Positions 32,641 through 45,215 of a stretch of 64,000 nt of DNA are shown piece after piece. Under the pieces are notes generated by a model. That model worked only from the letters and a program-made list of their open reading frames with translations, had not been told where the DNA came from and did not search any database. Made by a program: the position numbers and the translations under genes. Position 1 is the first letter of the stretch. Every line of letters begins with the position of its first letter. Source of the stretch: Euclidia mi (Eukaryota > Arthropoda > Insecta > Lepidoptera > Erebidae); contig OX123199.2 of NCBI GenBank assembly GCA_944739405.2, forward strand, positions 9,041,898 to 9,105,897. The letters run 5' to 3'.

Positions 32641-35600
32641 ATACGGGTATGAAATTATACGGGTATCCCATATATTGGCTATGAAAATTTTGCATTGGGG
32701 TCGCGATCCACGTTAAACGTTTTATAAGTAGCGCTTTTACCGTTTACACTTTCGAAATCAAGTAACTAGATCCTCATCCTGGTATTTAATATTCATTAAT
32801 TGGTTTGAATGTTTGCAATAATTCGATTTAAATATTGTGGCGAAAATCGGCAGTTGACGATACAAATAAAATATGTTATGACATTGAATAATAAATCATA
32901 TGCTACTTCCAAATTTAAATGTTAATTTCTGTCAAATAAAAGGTAAAGCTCGTGACGTGTGAAAATAAAATTATTCATAATATACACCCAACAGCTCAGA
33001 CGCAACTCATCAGCCTTCCAATCTATATTTATATATGATGGTATTTATATATAAGTATTATATTTATATATTGTATTTATATTTATATATTTATTTATAA
33101 GGTTTTCTCCTATAGTATAAAATATATATCCATTCTATACCGTACTAATTATGTTACGTTCACGGACGGACGTCTCTTTTTGCGATAATGACTTTGTAAA
33201 TTTGTTGTTATACATATAAATACTTACTAAGTATTTTCAAATATAGTGTTTTTAGGGCCGATTTTTCAATCCTCAGTTAAAGAGACGAATAGCTATTCCA
33301 CTGATAAATTTATATGGCTGTATAACAGTCCGTTAAACTTGTGTCAATTTTCCAAAAGTGTTTTATTCCGTGGGCAACTATCTGTCCAAATAGCAGCTAA
33401 GTACCCGTCACTAACTTCAGTGAGGTGAAACAAATATATCAGAAAAGAGCATGTTAGAGCAGGACAAGAAATTAGAGCAGGACAGGAAATAGAAGCTTTA
33501 TTTCCTGTCCCTCTCTAACTGTCAAAATGATGGTTGTCATTATTTCGTGATTTCATGGTTATGTTTGTTTATGTATGTTCAAACTGTGGTATTTTGCGGC
33601 ATTTGTGAGTGTTGTGCTGTTCGTTTTCAATAAAAAATATATTATAATAATGCGATTAAAAAAATACAGCGCTCGTCAAATTTCAATGCGATTTAACTAC
33701 TAGTAAGTTTAATAGAAAATACACGTATATTATAGAAATAAAATTGGGCAAGTGCGAGTCGAACTCGCGCATGAAGGGTTCTGTACCATCATCTATAATA
33801 ATAAATAAAAATATGTATACATACAACGAAAATCACGTTGAAAGAAAAAGCAGATGTAGATGTCAATATATGTCGCGTAGTATGAGAGATTTTTAACCGA
33901 CAGTGTTTGAAAACCAATGTACTTAGATAAAAATATTTTAATTACAATTTCTTACACAACGTTATAATACCGGATTCCATCGTTGTTTAAAACAAATATA
34001 GAACCTGAATATAATCCTAAAAAGTCCACGAGACGAAAAATAAATTCCAAAAATACAGCCATAGGCATTCTGTTCTAAAAGTTCAGTTTTGCTGAAGAGA
34101 GAATTGTACAGATTTTTATTAAAGCTGTTCGCCATTTGGGGTGGTAGAGGAAGTTTATAAAAGTTACAATTCGAAATTTCTGTCACAGGAGACTGTATCC
34201 GTACATTTGTGTATTGTTTCAAGTTTGTGAATTACAAGTCAAACAACAATAAAAAAAACAAAACAAAAGCAACCAAACAAAATCAAACAACCAACTGCAC
34301 GTCGAACTAGACAAGTTTGACTTTGAAAACAAAAAGAAATGCAACTTGTACAGTTATCCAAAGTTCTGTTTTAATTTTTGGAAGTCTGTTTCTCCAGTTA
34401 CATCAGAATGTTTCTTTTGTTTGTGACATTTACTCTTCTTTCTCTCATTTGTTGAGGTTTATTCTATATACTTATATTGTTTGTGTACAATCTATTGAAA
34501 TTTTCCCCGTTTACCAATATTTCCAAACGTTGACAATATTTGAGCATGATAGCCAAGAGCTACGCTCATGCGTTTACCCGAATTGAATTACGTCGGCGGG
34601 TGCAGTACCGTTCAGAATACTCACTGATATGATGGCTGTTGCAATATTGCTCAAGTTGGGGAGTACAAGCTCTCTTTCGCAATTTGGATGGATCGCAGTG
34701 GATGGCGTTTTATTGTACGATTGCATTTGTTAGAATATGAAAAAGAAATTCACTGTTACAATATGTGTCTGAAATATTCTAAAGAGTATCGATTTTTAAA
34801 TCAAACCTGCGCATTTTCACTATGCTTGTTTTTAATGAGCCAGTCGTTTTCCCCACTCATAAATGCGACCCCTCGTTACTGCGACGAAATTACTATGTCT
34901 ATAGTGGATATACAGATGTGTGTGTCTACGCCAAAAGAATGAGGCTAAATGTCATTGGATTCAATTTGAGAAATGTAGGGCAATGCAATATTATTATCGT
35001 CCTAGCGTTCTCCTAGCTGCATCGCAGATCTCTCCAGGCTTGACTGATATATTTGCTTTTCCACAAAGCAACTGCCTAAGTAACCCAAATGGATAGCAAT
35101 ATTCCATAGCTGACACCAAAGTCTGTTTATTCAAGGGATTCCAAATAACGTCTGTCAAAGATCGATTCACGTGCTCTTTGAGGCACGGGGCAGTTTCTTA
35201 GTATTTCCAGGAGGTTATCTTGGAGGATATCCTGAATGTGAACAATCCAATAGTTATCAACAAAAAATAAGTTTTATATTTGTTTAGGACCTAACGAGAC
35301 GAATATTCTTCCAAATAAAAAACTAATTTTCGGTATTTTAAATTTTTTGAATTTTCCCTTGTATATATTAATTCGTTTTTTTATTATTTTAAGACTTAAT
35401 TTAATTATATTGTTAATCATTTAAATAATTATTGGATAATTGTAAAGGAATAAATTTATACTATTTTCGGTATCAGTTAATAAATGTCTGAGTTCTAAAG
35501 TGAAAAGTATAAAAAAATACAACCGGATTAAAAACTTTCTCCCTTTTGAAGTCGATTGAAAAAATGGTAAAGCTGACTCAATAAAAGTTTGTTTACCGTA

Positions 35601-36689
35601 TGATTATAACGAGTATCGTGCTATTAAAAGTCGGGAATCGATGTCCTTTATTTCGTTCCGCCACATTTGAGTTTTGAAAAGTTCAAAATAGAAACCAATA
35701 TTCTGATAGATTTTTCTGCGTGTAGGTTTTCTTCAACAATGGCTATCTTACGAACAATTTTAGTGACTTGCTTTACTGGTACATTCATTATTAAAACATA
35801 TTATAAAGCTGAAGAGTTTGTTTTTATGTGTGTTTAAACGCACTAATCTTAGGGATCATATTTTTATAACGGACAGCTTATTTGTCGAAAAAGGCTGAAG
35901 TTTCTTTATCACGCTATGAGCCACTGCGAGCGGAGTCGTAGCCCTAAAAACGTGGGTATAAGCGCGGGCTCAACTAGTTTCCTTATAATGTTGCTTTATA
36001 ATTAATTCTTTAGTTTGTAGACAATGTAACTTTGGAAAGGTCGGCACAAATGTCGTTGTCACGACGCAAACTATTAACGCACCTAAACGATAAATGAAAT
36101 AATATTTTGCCCGATACTAATACGTATAGAATTTCTTGACACCAATGTTATGGAAAATAGCTGAAAAAGTAATATGAATATCAGCTTATTGTAGCCATAA
36201 ATCATACCACTATTATAAATGCGAAAGTTTGCGAGGAAGGCAATTGGATGTATAAATGCTTGTTACACTTACACGCAATAACTATTGAAAGAATTTTGAG
36301 AAAATATTGCAATATGTAGCATTGCTTATTCACCAGAATATCAAATAGCTACCATGCTAAAACCTAGTGATATAAACTTCAGATACACGAGACATCGATA
36401 TAAAGTACAGAACAAACGTTCTTAGTTAAATTGTGTTCAAATAAAATATCCGTAAACTTATTGAATTAAGTGCTGTGCGTCTGACTGTCTGAAGGAACTC
36501 TTTTTGCCAGGTTCACGTTAAAACTTCGCTCATCTAGCGAACAATAACTGAAGAAAACTTTTATCGTTTAATAGATACACATTTTTATAACGTTTACTGC
36601 ACATCGATAGATTGTGAAGCAGGTCGTTTGACTTCATAGTTTTGTCTGATACTAGTTGCGTTATTTTATAAAACTTATAGCTTGATTTT
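32641..36689. other. mostly unexplained AT-rich DNA with small repeats
   Basis: Contents: an AT microsatellite-like stretch at about 33020-33130; a 12-bp perfect hairpin at 33480-33510 beside a short tandem repeat of 'agagcaggacaagaaat'; the 'caagtgcgagtcgaactcgc' motif at about 33750, as at 12535; and an old SINE relic at about 35000-35225 (minus). No convincing exon was found. Confidence 0.4.
35000..35225 (-). mobile_element. old SINE relic
   Basis: Plus-strand 'cgtcctagcgttctcc', 'tattccatagctgacacc' and 'tctttgaggcacggggcag' follow, in the same order, the antisense SINE at 26904-27225. The head is lost. Confidence 0.45.
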
Positions 36690-36930
36690 TTTTATTCTTT
36701 ATCTTTACAAACATAATCTATACCGACAGTTTCGGATCACTTAGATACTTTTCCTTCTCCCTCAACCCGCTACTCCCCGTATTCCTGTACCTATCCTATC
36801 TAGGCCGGCAATACCAGTGACTCATTTGGTGTCGTGGGTGTCCATCACACTATTGGCGGTATTCACTTACCATCAGACAATCAGTCTGAGCGCTATCAGC
36901 CTACCATATAAAATTACAGCTTCATATTGT
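36690..36930 (-). mobile_element. LINE or SINE tail relic
   Basis: 'ggcggtattcacttaccatc' followed by 'agacaatcagtctg' is a common decayed repeat tail in Lepidoptera. The assignment is from general familiarity, and the strand is uncertain. Confidence 0.35.
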
Positions 36931-37709
36931 ATGACGCATAAAGTATAACAATCATTTGTTACGTAAACTCGCTCGGTGTCTTTACTGATAACGATATCGA
37001 CGTACCTATCACTGTATTTTCATTCACTCAATGTAACATTCAACTTGGCCTTGCTTCAGAATGTTTGACCTCGTCTGTACCTATTTAGATGCGCGATTCG
37101 ATTTGCACACAGCGAACCTGTGGAAAAAGTGAGGCTGCGGCACATTTGAGTATTCTTTGACGTCAGGCAAAATTTCTAATGTTATAATAGTCAATACAGT
37201 ATGCTTTGTTGGATGAGGTGCATATGACAAACATATGCAATTTGACTATAATGTTATACATTTTTACCATAAATCTTTCACTATAAAACACTAATGTAAA
37301 TAGACTACGGCCTCAAAGCCAACACCGTACGGCGTACGCTCGCGCCGTAATGAAACAGCAGCAAACCCATGCCCTCGGTTGATGGTCCTAACTACGAACT
37401 ATGGATTACAATTCTACGCTTATTTCGAATATGTATTATATTTTATATTGTGGACCTTATAGTGTATTAATCCAGTTCCGCTCGCAAGCGCTCCGCGTGT
37501 TTTTGTTTTTTACTTATGATTTGATGACTGGATATAAGTTTGTATACCTAATATAGTATCAGATAATATTATTACCTACAAATTTTATATAATTTAGTTT
37601 TATTGTTTCTGTTTCTTTTCTGTACCAATTTTATTTAGTTACTTTATGTTTAAAATAGTAATGTAATAGATATAATCTAGTATAAGTAGTGTATAACCCA
37701 TTAGAGAAC

Positions 37710-37742
37710 CACTTACGCCAACAAACTGTATATACAGTTTGG
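37710..37742. repeat. hairpin with 18-bp perfect palindrome
   Basis: The core aaactgtatatacagttt is its own reverse complement and is flanked by gcc and ggc. A T-rich run and an aataaa (about 37780) follow. This could be the 3' stem-loop of a decayed LINE. Confidence 0.6.
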
Positions 37743-39302
37743 CGTTTTTGTATTTTTATTTATAAGTGATTTTTCTGTGAAATAAACATACATGTATAAA
37801 AAACATACCACCAAAGGTCAAAATAAGGCTAGGCTCTTTCTTCATGGCGAATTTCTTGATTTTTGCCACAAAAGTCTTCCAAACAGTTTTATTTTAAAAT
37901 GACATAACTTTGAGCGCTTATCTTGAGAATAAAATACTCCTTTAAACCTGAACGGAAAACGAGCAACTAAAAATCAGATTGAGTATTTACAACCGTATCC
38001 AACTCTTTCCTTTCTTCTGTTAACAAGGTTGATAGCGCATTACTGTTAATTTATTATATCTGATAAAAATTTTACAATTGAACTACCAAAAATACGATTA
38101 CATGCACGCCATACCATGCGCAGCTGGCTTGAAGTAAATTTACTTAATCTTAAACGGCTAACCATTTCTAAGCTAAAGACGAATTCTTAGTATTTGTATT
38201 ACACTCGAGTCAATTTTCTCTTCGGCAACTCTCAAAACTTTAAAATATTAAAGTCAATACGTGGAGCGAGACAGCATATCAATTAATTGAATTTGTTGTC
38301 TTGTGTCTGTTTTAGACGCCAGACGAGAGGTTAATCAACGAACTGACATTGCAATAGACGAGTTGACAAAGTGAACGAACATTATACGCTACGGCAAACT
38401 TTCGATACAGCGAACCAATAATCGGCGAGTGCCGATAGAAATAAAATAACGAAATAAAAATTGGCAGGAAAATAAATGTTATGCAGCTAGTACATAATAT
38501 TCTTGACGTAGCTCTAGTTTTCCAATTATGTTGTATGAGCACCTTTTCCTACGCCCGTAAAATGAATTTGGAGTTTTGTATAAGATGTATTAAGTACTTA
38601 TCTACGTATATGGATATGCATAGCGGAATCATAAACACCTGAACCCACAACAATCATTATCATCTTCATGACCGCCTGGATTGACGGCTTTAAGTGCTGA
38701 TCAAGGCATGATGTGGTGCATTTTACGTAAAGGTGTCTTTTCTATAAGTCGTCAAACGGTGACAAAAGCAAATGTTCTACAATCGTGCAGGAGTCATTTT
38801 GCAACGGATACTCCAATAATCTAAAAGCCTTGTTATTCTGATGTTATAAGCTATATTACTGCTTGCTTCAAAATACGTTCGCATCGAAAAGTACCGAAAG
38901 TCATACTCACGAGGAGTATGATGTATATCACAGTTTTAATCATTATATGTATATATTTTTCCTCCAGGGTCTTATATTTACAGCATAATTTAATGTAACT
39001 AGGTCTGTATATAAATAGTTTCAATAACTTTCACTGCAGTATTACACTCATTCAACCGCTCCATATTAAATTATTTATAACGAACCCGGTCAAAATGACA
39101 TTTTATTAAGTTGCTTAGTTATTTAAAATCCCTCCTATCTATCTATCCTATCGTCACTCGTACTTTTTGTGATACTACGAACAGATTTGAATCTATAACT
39201 ATATTTATTTTTCAAATGATATTGAGCTATTTTTATCTCTATAAGATTTATTAATCTATTCTTAGTGGCAATTAACTCTTATTTTATAATCGAGTTTACC
39301 TA

Positions 39303-39357
39303 CAAAATAATTAGCAAAACAATAACAATCTATGTTATTGTTTTGCAAATTATTTTG
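39303..39357. repeat. 25-bp inverted repeat, one mismatch, 5-nt spacer
   Basis: Arms 39303-39327 and 39333-39357 pair over 25 positions with a single A-A mismatch at 39313/39347, around a 5-nt spacer. No adjacent element ends were seen. Confidence 0.85.
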
Positions 39358-40362
39358 CGTATTTAATTAAGGGTTATGCTACTTCTAAAAGCTTACGATT
39401 CTGTTAAGTGCAATAACGTAATGATTACATTACATTACGTTGTTTCTTATTTCAAAACGAGATACTTATAGATTTTAATAAAGCACTATTTAAATTTAAA
39501 GTAAGAATTAGATGCTTGAGTTTGAGTTTTAGTGATTGTATCATGGTTATGGTAATGTATAGTATTGCAAAAAACGAAAAAAAATATATATATTTTGAAA
39601 AGCTTTTTGAGTAATCTAATCTGGGATAATAAATTGAAAAGCAAACCTCAAATAAAAATATCGGTCATATTCAAATACAACCACAATAGTACACATTCGT
39701 GGTCACGGCTGACGTGAACCGTAGAGAAAAGTCGGAGCGAATAGTCGGAAATGCATCTTTATTCTTAAAAATTACGGGATAAAGACTCGTCAGATGTACA
39801 TACATGTATATTTGTACGTGTAGGTTTACTTACATCGCGAAAGTTTATAAGTACACATTCATATTTATCCAAGAAACTAAACGCGATCTTAAAATCTTCA
39901 TCAGTCTCCATTTCATTAAAATAGTACTGTTTTATTACAAGTCGAGATCTAGATGTTAATTATTATAAAAGCGCCTCTCGAGAAATCTAGCGACCTTTCG
40001 GCAGCCCGAATACAATTCTCACAATATACTTCAGACAAATAATCCGTTATTTATGCGTCCTCAACTATAATTGATGTTGCACGACAAGAACAAGATTCAC
40101 TGTACTGTACCATATTTCAAATAGTATTCATATTTCAAATAGTTATATTTAAGTAACGGCTAAGTATATCGCATAAATATTTGAAAATAAACGGTAGAAT
40201 ATAACGCATTTCGAAACGCCGCGAAATAAATAAGGTATTTTACCTTATATATGTAAAATAATTATGCTATATAAACCCGTTACATATTCATAACTATGTG
40301 TGAAAGTCGCGAAAGTAAAAGTAATCATATTTCAAAGGTTTTTCCTTCAGACCAAACTTTTT

Positions 40363-40400
40363 GTTCAGACCAAAAATAGACTCTCTATTTTTGGTTGAAC
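40363..40400. repeat. 17-18-bp inverted repeat, 3-nt spacer
   Basis: gttcagaccaaaaataga (40363-40380) and tctatttttggttgaac (40384-40400) pair with one unpaired base. 'ttcagaccaaa' also occurs as a direct repeat at 40347. Confidence 0.7.
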
Positions 40401-42020
40401 TAAAAATGTTTATGTATTTCTCCAAAGTAACGACCAGTGTGAGCTGTTAAAATAATGACGTCATTATTTCAGGTCTGTGACTAAAATTTTAACACCTTCA
40501 GCACACCGCCGCCGCGTAATTCTAGCAGTGCAAACGTTTTAGTACCGCCTATCACTTGTATATAATAATCTACCCGAACGTGACGTTCATCCGAATTTGA
40601 AGAAAATAGCATAATATACGCACAGATTTGATTATAATGCTATCTCTTGTGTGATCTCTTGCCCTCATTATTTTTATATATTTTTTGCATGATTTCACTG
40701 ATCTGCTACAAATTATGCGATAATTATTACACAAACTTGCGTTATTTTCGATCAAACTAAAGTAATAATGGTTCATTTGGACAATCGTATGTTCAACGGC
40801 CTAGAGAGTTGTCAGGTATAATAAAACTTTGTGGCACGTCCTGTGTAACTTTGTGTCAAAGCTATCAGAATGGCTGCGGTAGCATCAGGTTTTTTCGATA
40901 TCCGCGACATTATATACCCATAAGGTTTCCTGAAACTGCTCTCTCGGATTCCACAGCTTTCTTTAAAAGGACGGATATTTTGTTATTATAAGCTGTGGTA
41001 ATTCGCCTCGACTTCACAATTTAAAATAAGCCACACAAACATATGCGAGAATTTAGTAATGGACACTTAATAATTTATAGTTTATGCTCCACTAAACGTA
41101 GCTACAAAATGCCAAATATTCAAAAACGGGTCACTGAATAAAAATTGTTTAAATGTGTCCCAATAAATAGAAACTTTTCCGCACAATAATAAAAATAATT
41201 TTCACATTTACGGATGTGGCACCCACTCGCGGTCGAATGTTAACGAATGGACATACGAATTCGCTTGCTAATAGACTATAATTATGTTATTTAGATGTTG
41301 GCATACATTGATTGTTGACAGGCAAAAATAATGTTAATTCTCCAACCAGCATTGTTACTCTTGCGTTCACAAAGGTTTCATAATATATTCCAACGCATGA
41401 TCTTCAGTTTGTTATAGTCCACAACTAGTTTTAGGAGTCTCCAATCAAACGGATAGAGTAGCCAATTTGAATTCATGTACAACACTTGAGTGTAAGGCAA
41501 CACTAAGCGTTAGGTACTTGAGTTTTCATACACGAAAAGTAGGTAATTTAAACAACGCAAAGTGTCGGTGAAGCTGATATGATAGTTTACGTCAAATGTC
41601 ATTGAGAATCTATAAATTGTTCTTGGTTATATCATGACATACCTGTTATGATATTACCGACCACAACCAAAGGCAGCTGTCCCAATGCCAGCGAATAGCG
41701 AGTAGTAGAATACAGTTAGCAAATCAAAACGAGTTGGCAAGCAGCGATCAATGAGTGTGTAGTTTCGTTAGTTTTGCTGTCGGGGTATACTCGCATTACT
41801 CGCTCGGAGCGGTTAGATCATTACTACGCTAGTGTAGCTGAGCGCGAGTATTGATATTTCTGTCTCTCACGGACTAACAAGAAGAGCTGAATTTCAATTG
41901 TCTATCCGGATATATACCACGTAACCTTGTAAACTAGAATTCCTCACCGGCGGTGATAATACTCGGTGATTAACTATTATTACATTTTTACACGCAATGC
42001 ATATCTATCCGTTCATCGGA

Positions 42021-42059
42021 TCATTTCAACTTGTTATAATTTATCACAAGTTGAAATGA
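42021..42059. repeat. perfect 14-bp inverted repeat, 11-nt spacer
   Basis: tcatttcaacttgt (42021-42034) and acaagttgaaatga (42046-42059) are exact reverse complements. Confidence 0.8.
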
Positions 42060-44090
42060 ATCAATGAACAATGAGCAAATGCTCAAATCGTTAATTTGTC
42101 GTTATTGCTAATCTTCGGGTCTATATTATTAATTTAAAAAAATTATTAAATATATCACCATCGCTAGGAATTAATTCCTTAGACATACATAGGTAGCAAG
42201 GTGCTAGAGCGTCGCACTAAATATTAAATTAAATACAGGAGTTTTTTGCTGCGTACCTGGCTTGAAGAATTTGGTATGACAAGAGATTATTATTTTGCAA
42301 AATCGTTGGGCGCGTGAAATTTCTATCAAAATGTTTACTCTGGATACGCTACACCCAACGATTTTACATTTAATTTTATCTGATCAATACCTCAGATTGA
42401 TGAGAAGATTGGTGCGATCTGGTAGCTAGGACTTACCGAATTATTTTTTAGCTTTTAGTACATAACTTAACTACATATTTTTTATTGTAAAAAAACCGTT
42501 TAACATAAAAAATATTTTTATTTTATTTTATTTTCAAGTTTTTAGTTTTGTTGTTAGTTCATAGTGAGCCCTATTCTACCAATCAAGCCCTTTCATTCGA
42601 TACCCATGTCTTTGATATCAGGTAGGTACACGTTCTATGATTTTAATTGCATTTTTTGTGATAAAATACATAAGAGTTATAATTTATTCACATACTAAAT
42701 ACCTAAAAACATTATTAAATCATTTTTATGAGCTTAAAGCTGTTGAAACCTATTTGGTAACTTATTTGTAGATTCTAACCTTCAAACTATTTTTATAAAT
42801 ATTAAATTATTCTGGCTTCTTATGTGCCATTTTCTGAAGGAATACTGTTTAATACATAAATACAAACAAATCGCACTATAGTTTGTTAATGAACATGGAA
42901 AAAAAAGTTCAGGTACAGCTCCTATAGACATTTGGCCATTGTTCTTTACTTGTCAATTCCCCCATACATAAATAAAATAAACCATCACTAAAAATTAGTG
43001 ATAATATCCATTTCATGCGGATTACATTGATATTGTAAAATTAATATCGGACCACAAGTAAGTAGTATTATTTTAATAATTCAGTATATTTTTGTGTCTG
43101 TCTGCCTCATGTTCATATTGGTACACAGGGACTCAAGACAGACACTTTGACCTTTTTACCATTCTTAAGGCATAGGAAATACGAGTTATATTCGTAAAGC
43201 AATTGTATAGCTTGACTTGTCGCTGTGTGTACTACAACTAAATTCACTTCACAACCTGATTATATTACAAATACATATATTATATCGGAACGTGACTAAT
43301 ATACGGTGTTACCGTATGTACACGAGTCACGTTGTTCCACTTTAGCGCCAAAACACCTACCGTGGTCGTCAAAGGACTGATTTAATTGAAGGTGGTTTGA
43401 CGCTATCTATCGAGTCTCTTGTTTACCACATGTATACGCACACATGGGTACCGCCGGTGCAAACCTATTACTAACGTCCGGCTGAATACGCCGACCAATC
43501 ACCCAAACAATAACATTGCCTATGTACATCAAAGTGAGGGCATACATGTTAAAGTGGAACCATAATATACATAGTTAGCTGACCTAACAAGTACGGTTAA
43601 CTTTTACTTGGTATATTTGAACCCTGACGCAAAAAGGGGTGTTAAAAGTTTGACCTTTCTGTCTATTTGTGCCACCGTTCCTCTTGAATGAATGAACCAA
43701 TTTGAGTCTGTTTTTAATCGAAAGCCTTGTTCATAGCGGTGGTTCTTATGTGTTAAAATCGGATCAGCGGTTTAAGAGCTGCAAGCACTTTACCAAGACG
43801 AGGTCTGGGCTATTTTTATTTTATTCTATTTAATTATTTACAAGTATTTATATAACTTCTTTTATTGCATATAGTTTGATGTATCTTGTATTATTTACTT
43901 AATGGATCGTTATTCAAATGACGGGCCTATCTGTACGGTCTGCCAATAAATCAGCTGTATGTCAGCTTATTTAAAACAATAGCTTTTGTTGCACTGACGG
44001 TGATCGACGATAATCATGTTTCTAAATACGATTTGCAGTTGATATAGTGTCCAGTACTCCGAAATATTTAACGTCAAATGAACTTAAAGG

Positions 44091-44260
44091 CAACGATAGC
44101 CCAGTGGAGTGACCAACTAGTGAAGTGATCGCTATGTACAACATCGTGGGTAGAAATTCATAGCACGAACTAAAAACTTTTATAAGTTATGCAAAGTTGT
44201 TGAGTTTAGCTTAAAACACGGTTAAGGTAAAAACACACCCCATTTTTTCATCACCGCGAC
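44091..44260 (+). mobile_element. old SINE relic
   Basis: 'ggcaacgatagcccagtgg' keeps an A-box-like tRNA head. The B box is lost and the body is barely recognisable. Confidence 0.45.
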
Positions 44261-44553
44261 ATTAACAGGTTCACTGGAAGAAAATACCTACGAGTACAAA
44301 GTTAGTAGAATACATGAGTAGGTAATTAAAATCAGAACGGATTAAGTGCGGCGGCAAAGGTATTAAGTCTAAGACTAACATCGAATATCAGATAATCGCC
44401 TATCAATTTCGCTTAGAGCACAAGATTATAGACCTGTAAGCCGAGAGGGAATCTGCATTGATCATGTCTGCTCTCTGAGCTGTGAACTGTATTTACATCG
44501 ACAATTATTGTACGCGAATGTACATCAAATACCTTTGATATCCCGCCTGCCGC

Positions 44554-44645
44554 AGTAGTTCCATAGTACTAAGAAGAACCATGGAACTACTAAGAAAAAA
44601 AAACTCACTAGTTCCAAGGAACTAATTGCTGGTGGAACTAGTGAG
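44554..44645. repeat. cluster of short inverted repeats built on 'agttcc'
   Basis: Two hairpins lie side by side: arms 44554-44564 / 44581-44591 (11 bp) and 44604-44615 / 44634-44645 (12 bp). The motif agttcc / ggaact appears six times within about 90 bp. Confidence 0.7.
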
Positions 44646-44961
44646 AATGTTCCAGTAAATTGGAGGTAATTGGTGGCTAGTAGTAAATTGGAGGCTTGGA
44701 CTTACTATACGAGTACCACACTGGCCAGACGGGCTGGTATAGCTTTTGACATTGAGATTTGCGTCTCTTTGCAAAGATACCTACTACTTGGTTTGTGTAT
44801 TTTCCTTAGTCACCACTTACGAAACCCACGTAATGAAATGGGGTAGTAACACTTTGTATTCTCAATATCATGTCACTACATGGAAAATACATCAAATACC
44901 TCATATATGTATTTTATTTGTTTACAGTTCGTCTGTTTATTCAAGTCATTAAAAATTTTAT

Positions 44962-45215
44962 TTCTAAATTGAACATACATACATACATACATAGACTCAC
45001 GCCTGTTTCCCCGAAGGGGTAGGCAGAGGGATACTAAACGCCCACTTTTCGCCAATGTTTTGATCCCACGTAATAGGTGGCGAGCCTATTGCCGCTTATC
45101 GGGATATTTTGTTTGCCAGAGCCTCGTCCGTTGATCGGCAGGTGCACCACTTGCAGGTGAGGTTGGCTTGGGACCCTAAGTTCTTGGTGGGAACCCTATG
45201 CACCATTCTAAATTG
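44962..45215 (-). mobile_element. 5'-truncated SINE/LINE with RTE-type tail, 10-bp TSD
   Basis: Direct repeats ttctaaattg at 44962-44971 and 45206-45215 flank 44972-45205. On the minus strand the insert ends 'ctctgcctaccccttcgggg', 'aaacaggcgtgagtctatg' and (ATGT)n, nearly the exact tail of the RTE LINE at 5421-5471. Its upstream part, 'caataggctcgccacctatt', resembles the SINE body at 14840. It therefore looks intermediate between SINE body and LINE tail. Confidence 0.75.

Larger units (their letters stand above)
36931..44090. other. long AT-rich stretch, no gene found
   Basis: No coding region with recognisable content. Noted structures: a palindrome-centred hairpin at 37710-37742; inverted repeats at 39303-39357, 40363-40400, 42021-42059 and 43287-43338; a likely Penelope-like 3' relic near 39700-39780 ('ggtcacggctgacgtgaac'); a decayed dispersed repeat near 43640-43800; and an (ATTTT)n run near 42514-42535. 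Confidence 0.4.

Noticed and set aside
33962..34586. Frames of 86-89 codons on both strands
   Set aside because: Low-complexity, AT-driven composition with no domain or paralogue in the window.
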